Assembly (NCBI RefSeq): GCF_964199755.1
Contig: NW_027436216.1
Span: forward strand, 1,183,001-1,247,000
Source: Larus michahellis
Lineage: Eukaryota; Chordata; Aves; Charadriiformes; Laridae
Reading direction: 5' to 3'
Length of the DNA: 64,000 bases
The notes under the pieces: generated by a model
Seen by the model: the letters and a program-made list of their open reading frames with translations, nothing else
What the model was told of the DNA's origin: nothing
Database searches by the model: none
Made by a program: the position numbers and the translations under genes
In this document: piece by piece, positions 12,626 to 21,937 of the stretch
Layout of the letters: every line of letters begins with the position of its first letter
How positions within the stretch are numbered: position 1 is the stretch's first letter

Positions 12626-13720
12626 TGTGGAATAATTACTAAATTGGCCAAGAATACAAAAGTACAGCATTGTTCACACATTAAGGAAAGTCATAAAATC
12701 AAGAGGCTTCTGAGGTAGAATACAGCCGCAGCTAGCACACGAAGAATGCAACATCTGTGATTCCCTGTACAAGGTTGTTTGCGAAACTACACGAGGGATG
12801 GAACGGAACACGCTTGTTCCGTGGCCTTCCCTTGTGACGAATAGCAGATATGGGGACGAGATGGTACTACGGAACTGATAAGCGGCCTACACGCTACCCG
12901 AGCCAACATTTCGTCTAATGTTGATGAAATGCTGTCCTTTTGTGCGAACTTTGCTCACCACAATGTACCAAAACACACCTCCATCCCGGAGGCTATCCGC
13001 CCCCGAGGTGTGAACACTCCTCCTTGAATACATTAATCATAATAAAAGTACGTATGACTAAAGTCACTCAAACTCCACTTTGAAGATAAAAAAATAATAT
13101 AAAAATAGCCCAAGAGAGAGGGGATGTCAGGGAAGACACCATCGCGAAGAATTCCACCGCTGATTTCCGGGATCAGTCGACGGGCTGAGCCTCTCTTCCC
13201 CCCCCATAGGGACGCCTTTGGGTAAGACTTCGATTACACCGAGTGCTTTCTCGGGAACTTAGAAATTTCTCTAGAGAATCTCTACCCTACATTTATAGCC
13301 AGGCTGTATCGTTTATAATTTTGTCGCGCGTTTGTATACTTAGCAATATCTTTATTTGCACGTGCTTTGCAGACAGTGTATTTATCACCTGCAATCCTAA
13401 AGAACCTGTATATCTGTTGTTTAAATAAACTGCACTGTTTAAGTAGCTAGTCGTTTCGCTTTCTCACTGAACGCGACCAAAACTACAGAGAGGCCGTGCT
13501 ACTTCAGGAGTACGACTAGACTGAAGGTGCAGTCCACTATTAGTGTATCCAAATCGTAGTAGTTTAATACATATTAAACGCGATTGGACTGATAGTGCTG
13601 AATTGGGCATCACTCAGAATTTAAACCTAGCCGCACCTAGCCTCCCACCTCGGTGAGGAGTGTTAGAACGCAAGGGGGTTTATCTTCTGCCAAAACCGCT
13701 TGGCCCCGTTTCACGCAACA
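12626..13720 (+). mobile_element. Solo LTR, copy 4 of 4, inside the 195-bp satellite
   Basis: Last of the four amplified 1,095-bp LTRs. Left flank AGCCC, right flank GGCCC. Downstream satellite matches the earlier spacers closely for about two monomers (to about 14120) and then becomes a different monomer order, marking the right edge of the 2,075-bp amplification. Confidence 0.92.
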
Positions 13721-15850
13721 GGCCCTACCGGAAAATGCTTCGCAGGCTGGCGCGGCGGCGCCACGTGGGCGCCGGTGGCACCGAGGCTGACGGCCGCCGC
13801 AAAGCCCGCAGCCCCACGGGCTGTGGGGCTACGCGAGCGGCTGCCAAAGAGCTTTCCAACGAGGCACGGCTTTCCCTCCTGGCTCTTCGGGCGTGGGAGC
13901 TGTCCACAGAGCCGCGGCCCTACCGGAACATGCTTCACGGGCTGGCGCGGCGGCGCTACGTGGGCGCCGGTGGCGCCGAGTCTGACGGCCGCCACAAAGC
14001 CCGCAGCCCCACGGGCTGTGGGGCCACGCGAGCGGCTGCCAAAGAGCTTTCCAACGAGGCATGGCTTTCCCTCCTGGCTCTTCGGGCGTGGGAGCTGTCC
14101 ACAGAGCCGCGGCCCTACCGGAAAATGCTTCGCAGGCTGGCGCGGCGGCGCCACGTGGGCACCGGTGGCGCCGAGTCTGACGGCCGCCGCAAAGCCCGCA
14201 GCCCCACGGGCTGTGGGGCCACGCGAGCGGCTGCCAAAGAGCTTTCCAATGAGGCACGGCTTTCCCTCCTGGCTCTTCGGGCGTGGGAGCTGTCGCCAGA
14301 GCAGCGGCCCTACTGCAAAATGCTTCGCAGGCTGGCGTGGCGGCGCCACGTGGGCGCCGGTGGCGCCGAGGCTGACGGCCGCCCCAAAGCCCGCAGCCCC
14401 ACGGGCTGTGGGGCCACGCGAGCGGCTGCCAAAGAGCTTTCCAACGAGGCACGGCTTTCCCTCCTGGCTCTTTGGGCGTGGGAGTTGTCGCCAGAGCCGC
14501 GGCCCTACCGCAAAATGCTTCGCAGGCTGGCGTGGCGGCGCCACGTGGGCGCCGGTGGCGCCGAGGCTGACGGCCGCCGCAAAGCCCGCAGCCCCACGGA
14601 CTGTGGGGCCACGCGAGCGGCTGCCAAAGAGCTTTCCAACGAGGCACGGCTTTCCCTCCTTGCTCTTCGGGCATGGGAGTTGTCGCCAGAGCCGCGGCCC
14701 TACCGGAAAATGCTTCGCAGGCTGGCGCGGCAGCACCACGTGGGCACCGGTGGCGCTGAGGCTGACGGCCGCCGCAAAGCCCGCAGCCCCACGGGCTGTG
14801 GGGCCACGCGAGCTGCTGCCAAAGAGCTTTCCAACGAGGCACGGCTTTCCCTCCTGGCTCTTCGGGCATGGGAGCTGTCGCCACAGCCGTGGCCCTACCC
14901 CAAAATGCTTCTCAGGCTGGCGCGGCGGCGCCACGTGGGCGCCGGTGGCGCCGAGGCTGACGGCCGCCGCAAAGCCCGCAGCCCCACGGGCTGTGGGGCC
15001 ACACGAGCGGCTGCCAAGGAGCTTTCCAACGAGGCTCAGCTTTCCCTCCTGGCTCTTCGGGCGTGGGAGCTGTCGCCAGAGCCGCGGCCCTACCCGAAAA
15101 TGCTTCACAGGCTGGCGCGGCGGCGCCACGTGGGTGCCGGTGGCGCCGAGGCTGACGGCCGCCACAAAGCCCGCAGCCCCATGGGCTGTGGGGCCACGCG
15201 AGCGGCTGCCAAAGAGCTTTCCAACGAGGCACGGCTTTCCCTCCTGGCTCTTCGGGCGTGGGAGCTGTCGCCACAGCCGTGGCCCTACTGGAAAATGCTT
15301 CGCAGGCTGGCGCGGCGGCGCCACGTGGGCGCCGGTGGCGCCGAGGCTGACGGCCGCCGGAAAGCCCGCAGCCCCACGGGCTGTGCGGCCACGCGAGCGG
15401 CTGCCAAAGAGCTTTCCAACGAGGCACGGCTTTCCCTCCTGGCTCTTCGGGCGTGGCAGCTGTCGCCAGAGCCGCGGCCCTACCGGAACATGCTTCGCAG
15501 GCTGGCGCGGCGGCACCACGTGGGCGCAGGTGGCGCCGAGGCTGATGGCCGCCGCAAAGCCCGCAGCCCCACGGGCTGTGGGGCCACACGAGCGGCTGCC
15601 AAAGAGCTTTCCAACGAGGCATGGCTTTCCCTCCTGGCTCTTCGGGCGTGGGAGCTGTCGCCAGAGCCACGGCCCTACCGCAAAATGCTTCGCAGGCCGG
15701 CGCGGCTGCGCCATGTGGGCGCCGGTGGCGCCGAGGCTGATGGCCGCCGCAAAGCCCGCAGCCCCACAGGCTGTGGGGCCACGCGAGCGGCTGCCAAAGA
15801 GCTTTCCAACAAGGCACGGCTTTCCCTCCTGGCTCTTTGGGCGTGGGAGC
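13721..15850. repeat. 195-bp satellite array, right block
   Basis: Eleven monomers in plus orientation, the last truncated. From the third monomer on the units vary more than in the LTR-bearing section, resembling the left block. The array ends inside a monomer at about 15850, where unique AT-richer sequence starts within an inverted repeat. Confidence 0.93.
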
Positions 15851-16043
15851 AATCTCCCTATCTCCCGATATATGGAAATTTTGGAGCATTTTCCTGCTTC
15901 CTTCAGCCTCAAAACCACCCTTTCCCTTGGCGCCGCGCCAGCCTCCAAAATTTCCATATATCCGGACATCGAGAGATTGCTCCCACGCCCAAACGCGAGG
16001 AGGGAAAACTGTGCCTTGTTCTAAAGCTCTATGGAACCCACTT
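15836..16043. repeat. Inverted repeat at the right end of the 195-bp satellite
   Basis: The left arm 15836-15886 and right arm 15943-15993 are imperfect reverse complements. Left runs from TTTGGGCGTGGGAGC through GATATATGGAAATTTTGGAG; right runs from CTCCAAAATTTCCATATATC to GCTCCCACGCCCAAA. They flank a 56-bp spacer. Beyond the right arm the match to inverted satellite continues in degenerate form (GGAGGGAAAACTGTGCCTT, then a stretch like the monomer's TTGGAAAGCTCTTTGG) to about 16043. So a diverged, inverted half-monomer faces the array. It may be a foldback element or the boundary of an ancestral palindrome. Confidence 0.8.
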
Positions 16044-16269
16044 GGTTTGACTGCTTAGCCAGCGCTGGCCTGCAGCCGTGCCCAGGCACCCCCTCCCCAG
16101 CTAGAGACCCTCAGCACAGCAGGCCCATCCCCACCTGCAGCCCTCTTAAGCCCTTGGCCCAGACCATGGTCACCTCACGGGTCCCACCTGGGCGTCCTCA
16201 GCCCCAGCTGGAGCCCATTGGGAAGAGGGGCCATTGCCAAAGCCCCACAGCACATCACCCCCTCCCCTG
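16044..16269. other. Unassigned sequence right of the satellite
   Basis: Moderately GC-rich sequence without repeats, recognisable exons or RNA genes. Short open frames exist, but none resembles a protein I know. Confidence 0.5.
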
Positions 16270-16800
16270 AGCCTCTCGCAGACAGAAAAGAGAAACAGGG
16301 ACCCCGACAGAAGCACACGTTGAAAGAAAACTTCGAAAAACAACAGGGCACAAGAAACATAAGCAAAAAAATAACAGGGAGATGTAGAAAAAAAACATGA
16401 AAAAAGTGACAGGGTGCAGGACAGAGAGGGAAGAATGGGGAATCACAGACAGGGAAATGGTTAGTAGGAGACGGAGACCCAAAATTTCGAAAGGCGCAGG
16501 ATGCAAGAATCATACCCAAGACTTGAAAGACAGGTACGCAGGACTGCACAGAAAGAGAGGAAGACGATGATGAAAAACGACGGGGTACAAGAAACGTGGG
16601 AAAGAAATTAAAATTTATTTTGGGGAGACAGATAGAGGGAAAGGCAGCAAGAAGAACAGAGGGGAAGGCAGCAAGAAGAACTGAAAACTGACGGGGATCA
16701 AGAAACATCAGAATCAGAAAGAAAGAGATGGAAAGCAAGAAATTAAGTCTCGAAAGAGACCGGGTACAAGAAACCCAGTCAAGCGTGAAAAGACGAGGCC
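16270..16800. repeat. Degenerate purine-rich tandem repeat
   Basis: A plus-strand purine-rich stretch built from diverged units of roughly 30-60 bp around a core like GAAAAACGACAGGGTACAAGAAAC. Related cores occur near 16335, 16370, 16400, 16575, 16685 and 16755. No coding potential is evident; the reverse strand gives pyrimidine-rich, Leu/Phe/Ser-rich pseudo-ORFs. Confidence 0.6.
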
Positions 16801-18239
16801 AGGGAGCGCAGCAGAAGTCATCTGTGGTGGGTTGACCTCGGCTGGCCCCTGGGGACCCACCCAGCCGCTCCGTCGCTGCCCTTCCTCGACGAGACACAGG
16901 GAGAAATTAATTTTCTGCGCCGACAGCGGGGCCTCCACGGGTTGCAGGGGACTCTCTGCTCCGCTCCCGGCCGGCGTTGCCGACCGCGGCCTTGTTTGAC
17001 CAGCGGCAGGTCCCTCTCTCAGCTGGCTGTGCCCAGCGTGGGGGGAGCTCCTGGTGTCTTCTCACACAACCCACCCCCGCAAAGACCTCATCACGTAAAC
17101 CCGAGACAACGGCCGTCTGCTGCGGGGCAGAGAAGCCGGGGCGGCAGGGGACGGGCAAAGGGAGCCACAGGGGAAAGAAGACAGCCATGGGCTACAGCCC
17201 AGACAGGAGAACGCGAGAGGGGGAGAACCACGGAGACAAAAGTTGGCTGTGGGACAGATCTTTCCATACGATAACATCGTTTCTCTAATATAGCAGACGC
17301 AGGTACAGCTCTGCTCATCCCAAAAAAAACCCTTAATTAAAGAGCTGCCCACGCCACCTGCTGATGGCTACTCGATGGGAATTGACTCCACCACCTTGGC
17401 CTCGACGGCCTCGTTAGAACGTATTAACCGCGAACTCTTTTGCTGTTCCTCCTCCCCCTGACTCTACGCGACCGGGCAGAGCAGCTCCGAGCCCCAACAC
17501 GCGCAAGCACAGACCCAACGCCACACACCACACGGCGAACAACGCCCCTCGGCGAGGAGAGAAGACTCTCGGCGAGGAGGACGACACCCCAACGTAAGCG
17601 ACCGTCAGGCAAGAAGACCTGCGGGACCACGACGGCGACGTGAGAAAGGCTCGAGGGAAGCCCCAGGAAATGAGCACAACGCCACGGCCCGGGACAACGA
17701 GCGACTCTCAAACGGAGAAGACGAACGCGCAGGACACCCGGCTCCCAGACCCAAGAACTCAAGGACGCAGGGAAGAAGTCGCAGTCACTGAAAATGGATG
17801 GCTAGAGAAGAGAGCTGCTCCCACAGCCAGGAGCAAGGCTGCAAACCAGGACCGTCCAGAAACTTCCGAGACGCCGGACCCAGCCACGCTTTAAGCTTAC
17901 GACGCAAGAAAAGCAGCCCCCGACTGGGGCGATGCCGATGAGGACGGGCCTTCGAGGCTCTAGGGATGGTGCCTCAAGCACAGACCGCGCTCCTCAAGCG
18001 TAGGGAGAACATCGAGACCCACGGAAGGTCTAAGCCACAGAAAACACGCCGCGCACACCGCACAACGGACACAGGCCGGAACCGCCCTGCCCGGCTCGCG
18101 CTAGCGTCGTGCTGACGACCATCCCGCTCCCGTTGCCTACCCAAAGGGGACGGCGTCCAGCCCTCTGCCCGTCTCCAAAACGCCTCCCTGCGACTCCCAA
18201 ACTTCTCCCCTCCTCCCAAGCCCTCCCCGGCTCCGGCCG
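16801..18239. other. Unassigned GC-rich sequence
   Basis: About 1.4 kb with no recognised gene, tandem repeat, tRNA or rRNA. Short overlapping open frames are present on both strands with Arg/Pro/Ser-rich composition expected from base content. Nothing further can be supported by eye. Confidence 0.4.
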
Positions 18240-18700
18240 CTCAACTTGGCTTCCGGAGGGCCGGAGGCCTTAAATCCCTTGTCGTCAAAAAAAAAAACCC
18301 AGCGCCTCGACCCTCCGGGACATTCCCTTGGTCACCGGGTTCCTCTTCGTCGTCCGCCATTGAGGAAAAGAAAACGGCGCCAGCGAGAAGTTGCGGAGAG
18401 GCCAGCGCCGACCTCTCCCGCGGCTTCCCCTTCCTCCGAAGCACGACAGGACGCTGCTCGCCGCGGCCGTCCTCGCCGGAGACACCGGGACACAAAACGA
18501 CCGTCGCCCGCGCGAGAAGTCACCGGCCCCAAGCGCCTCCTCGCCGCTGCCTCGGCTTAGCCCCTCTCCACGCGCGTCCTGCGCCCGAAGGGGAAAAAAA
18601 AAAAAAGCCAACCAAAAGGCGTGGGCTGAGATACCACCCGAAAACCTCAGCCTGCCCGCGGCCATTCCCGTCTCCTGCTCCTTTACCCCGGCCTCGCGCC
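18240..18700. promoter_or_regulatory. CpG-rich stretch, possible promoter of a minus-strand gene
   Basis: CpG density rises sharply. On the minus strand a pyrimidine run (CGTTTTCTTTTCCTCA) immediately precedes an ATG at 18360 in the context CTCAATGGCGG, which also matches a YY1-like ATGGCGG core. The frame from this ATG is acidic at first (MADDEEEPGDQ...) and reads through to a stop at 18241, crossing a T11 run. This resembles a housekeeping-gene first exon, but the protein is not recognised and no downstream exon was found. Confidence 0.3.
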
Positions 18701-19244
18701 CGCCTGCCCCCCATGGTTTCGGGCTGCCGCTTTGAGGCTCACAGACGCCCCGGAAAACAGACCCAAAGGACACTTGAACCTTCACCCACCGTACAACGTG
18801 GGAGAAAGAATCGCTGCTGCAGGCCACCAGCCATCGCTCGCCTTGCCCGAGTCGCGTCCGGTGCCAAGATCCCGCTTTACTCGCCACTTCGCGCCTCCAA
18901 AATTAAAAAAAAAACCACAAAAACAAGAACACCCCACCGCCAAGCTGTCACACGGTGTCGCGTAGCCACCGGTGGCACCGTCCCTCCCAGCACCACGCAC
19001 CCACCCGCCTCCTCACGGGGCCCCGCTTGCCGCGTCCGTCACCCTTTGGTGGCCAGAGCAGACGGGACCCTGCCGACACCCAAACCCAGGGGCAAAACCG
19101 ACGCGGCGGAGGCCGGTGAACCCACCGACCCCTCTCCCGGCCGACCCCCGGCGCCGAAACTGGAGAAAAACCCCTTCCCTCCTCCGCAGCCGTCGGGGAA
19201 GGGCCCCCCGCTCCCTCATGGCGGCGCCCGTCGGTCAACCAACG
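18701..19244. other. Unassigned GC-rich sequence left of the NRF1-motif array
   Basis: No recognised gene or repeat. It contains an A-rich patch at about 18900-18925 and Pro/Arg-rich open frames on both strands. Confidence 0.4.
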
Positions 19245-20265
19245 GGAAAGGCGCCGCGCGTGCGCAGTGCGGCTGTACGGCACAGGGGGGCGCCATGAGC
19301 CGTACGGCTGTACGGAAAAGAGGCCACTCATGAGCAGTACGGCAGTAAGGCACTGGGGGGCGCCATGAGCCGTACGGCTGCACGGAAAAGAGGCCGCGCG
19401 TGCGCAGTACGGCTGTACGGCACTGGGAGCCGCCATGAGCCGTACGGAAAAGGCGCCGCGCATGCGCAGTGCGGCTGTACGGCACAGGGGGGCGCCATGA
19501 TCCGTACAGCTGTACGGAAAAGACGCCGCGCATGCGCAGTAGGGCTGTACGGAAAAGAGTCCGCGCATGCGCAGTGCGGCTGTACGGCACAGGGGCGCCA
19601 TGAGCCGTACGGCTGTACGGAAAAGAGGCCGCGCATGCGCAGTACGGCTGTACGAAAAAAGAGGCCGCGCATGCGCAGTACGGCTGTACGGAAATGGCGC
19701 CGCGCATGCGCAGTACGGCTGTACGGCAGAGGTAGGCGCCATGAGCCGTACGGCTGTACGGAAAAGAGTCCGCGCATGCGCAGTAGGGCTGTACGAAAAA
19801 GAGGCCGCGCATGCGCAGTGCGGCTGTACGGCACAGGGGGGCGCCATGAGCCGTACGGCTGTACGGGAAAGAGTCCGCGCATGCGCAGTACGGCTGTACG
19901 GCACAGGGGGGCGCCATGAGCCGTACGGCTGCACAGAAAAGAGGCCGCGCATGCGCAGTACGGCTGTACGGGAAAGAGGCCGCGCATGCGCAGTACAGCT
20001 GTACGGCACAGGGGGGCGCCATGAGCCGTAGGGAAAAGGCGCCGCGCATGCGCAGTACGGCTGTACGGCACTGGGGGGCGCCATGAGCCGTACGACTGTA
20101 CGGAAAAGAGTCCGCGCATGCGCAGTACGGCTGTACGGCACAGGGGGGCGCCATGAGCCGTACGGAGAAGACGTCGCTCATGCGCAGTGCGGCTGTACGG
20201 CACAGGGGGGCGCCATGAGCCGTACGGAAAAGAGGACGCACATGCGCAGTACGGCTGTCCGGTAA
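19245..20265. repeat. Tandem array of NRF1-consensus-like palindromes
   Basis: About 17 repeats of a mosaic unit in two lengths (roughly 33-36 bp and 64-73 bp). The common core is GCGCATGCGCAGT followed by ACGGCTGTACGG; long units add a segment with GGGGGGCGCCATGAGCCGTACGG. Most cores contain GCGCATGCGCA, matching the published NRF1 consensus YGCGCAYGCGCR; a few are decayed (for example near 19325 and 20175). CCGTACGG and GTACGGCTGTAC are further palindromic pieces. Open frames on both strands here are by-products of the repeat. The array abuts a CpG island that has its own single NRF1-type sites. Confidence 0.85.
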
Positions 20266-20720
20266 ATTCCCCTCACTTTGCCCCCAATTTGCCTACTTTT
20301 CCCCTCAACTCGCCCGCTCTACCCCACGAAATGGCGCCCAGCCCCTTAAGATGGCGGCGCACACACACACCACCCCCCCCCCCCGCACGCGCCCGACGCA
20401 CTGCGCACGCGCCTGACGCACCGCCCCGCTCCCCCGGAGGGGCGGGGCCGGGGAGCGGCGCGGAGGGGTTCGCGTAACGCGCCCCTGTCCGGAGGCGGAG
20501 GGATCCGCTCCGGCGCGCTGAGTCCCTTTAAAGAGGCGGAGGGCGCCGCGCCTGCGCAGTGCGGCCCGCGGCCGCCGCCGCCGCTTTATTCGATTTTCTC
20601 GGGGCGGGGGATTAAAAGTCGGTTCTGGCGCCGGGAACGCGGTCTCCGTGCGCGCTCGGACGTGGCTCCGGCTCCGGCGGGGGTCGAAGGTTGCAGCTTG
20701 AGGCCGGGGGGGGGAGGGTG
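20265..20720. promoter_or_regulatory. CpG-island promoter candidate with NRF1, YY1 and GC-box motifs
   Basis: Very CpG-rich. It contains a YY1-type AAGATGGCGGC (20348-20358), an exact NRF1 consensus TGCGCACGCGCC (20402-20413), an NRF1-like GCGCCTGCGCAGT (about 20547-20559), a GGGGCGGGGCC GC box (about 20440-20451) and a CA run. No convincing coding exon starts on either side, so the gene served and its direction are unknown. It lies 3' of NDRG2, so it is not that gene's promoter unless an alternative arrangement exists. Confidence 0.55.
20585..20590 (-). terminator. Candidate poly(A) signal downstream of NDRG2
   Basis: The plus sequence TTTATT reads AATAAA on the minus strand and is the only clean hexamer I see between the NDRG2 stop and the CpG island. 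If used, it gives a 3' UTR of about 1.35 kb made of the C-rich (minus strand) repeat. Position is suggestive only. Confidence 0.35.
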
Positions 20721-21937
20721 GGGGTCGATCCCTGAGGGGGGTCGGGGGGTCCTGGGGAGTCTCAAGGGGTCCCAGAGGCTCCTGGGGGGGGTCTCGGGGG
20801 GGTATTGGGGGTCCCGGGGGGTATCAGGGGGCTATTGGGGATCTCAGGGGGTCCCAGAGGCGTCTGGGGGGGGTATTGGGGGGTCCTGGGGGGCATCAGG
20901 GGGCTATTGGGGATCTTGGGGGGTCTCAGGGGAGATTTTGCGGGGCCCTGGGGTGCCCTAGGGGGGGTTGGGGGCTCTAGGGGGATCCTGGGGGGAGATT
21001 GGGGGGGTCCCAAGTGATTGGGGTGGGGGGGTGGCTGAGGGAGCATTAGGGGGTGCCAGGAGGTTTGGGGGTATTTTTTGGGGGGGGGGGGGGTCTCGGG
21101 GGTTTGGGCGTCCCGGGATGGTTTTGGGGCATCCCAGGGGGTTTTGGGGGGGGTCCCTGGGGGGCTTCAGAGGGGCGTTGGATGGATTTTGGGGGGGGGG
21201 GGTCCCAGGGCGTTTTGGGGAGTTCTGGGGGGTTTTTGGAGGTTCCGGAGTGGCTTGGGGGGGGGGGGGTAGAGGGGGGTCGATTTTGGAAGGTCCCGGG
21301 GTGGTTTTGGGGGATCCCAAGGGGATTTTTGGAGGGTCCTGGGTGGGGTTGGGGGGGGGAGGGGCATTGTGAGGGTTTTGGGGGTCCCTGGGGTGATTTG
21401 GGAGGGGGTCTTGGGGAATTCTGGAAGGTTCTGGGGTGGTTTTGAGCCGTTCCGGGGTTTTTGGGGATCCCTGTGGTGATTTTTGGGGGCTCCCGGGGGG
21501 GTTTTGGGGCATCCCAAGGGGATTTGGGGGGGTCCTGGATGGATCTTGGGGGGGGTGGTGGTTCTGGGGACTCTCGTCTGCATTCTGGGGGGTTCCTGGG
21601 GGATTTGGAGGGTCCTGGGGGATTTGGGGGGGGGGGTCCCAGGGTGGTTTTGGGGCATCCCAAGAGATTTGGGGGGTCCTGGGTGGGGTTGGGGGGGATT
21701 CAGGGAGGCCTTGGGTAGATTTGGGGGGGTCCTGGGTGGATTTTTGGGGGTCCTGGGGTGGTTTTGGGGCATCCCAGGGTTTTTGGGGGCGGGAGGGGGG
21801 GGAGTTGGGGATGGATTTGGGGGGGGTTCCAAGGGGGTTTGGGGGGGGGGGGGGGACCCTGGAGTGGTTTTGGCGCTTCCCGGGTGCGTTTTTTTGGGGG
21901 GTTCCCGTGGCCTTCCAAACTCAAAGCGGGGCGGGGT
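20721..21937. repeat. G-rich degenerate minisatellite (C-rich on the NDRG2 sense strand)
   Basis: About 1.2 kb of plus-strand GGGGG runs every 10-20 bp in diverged units of roughly 30-45 bp, such as GGTTTTGGGGCATCCCA and GGGGGGTCCTGG. Composition is strongly strand-asymmetric with many G-runs of four or more, so G-quadruplexes on the plus strand are likely. Long Gly-rich (plus) and Pro-rich (minus) open frames are a consequence. It probably forms the 3' UTR or 3' flank of NDRG2. Confidence 0.7.

Noticed and set aside
19260..20241. Open frames of 150-400 codons across the NRF1-motif array
   Set aside because: They are translations of a tandem palindromic repeat in several frames and strands, with no start context or conserved domain.
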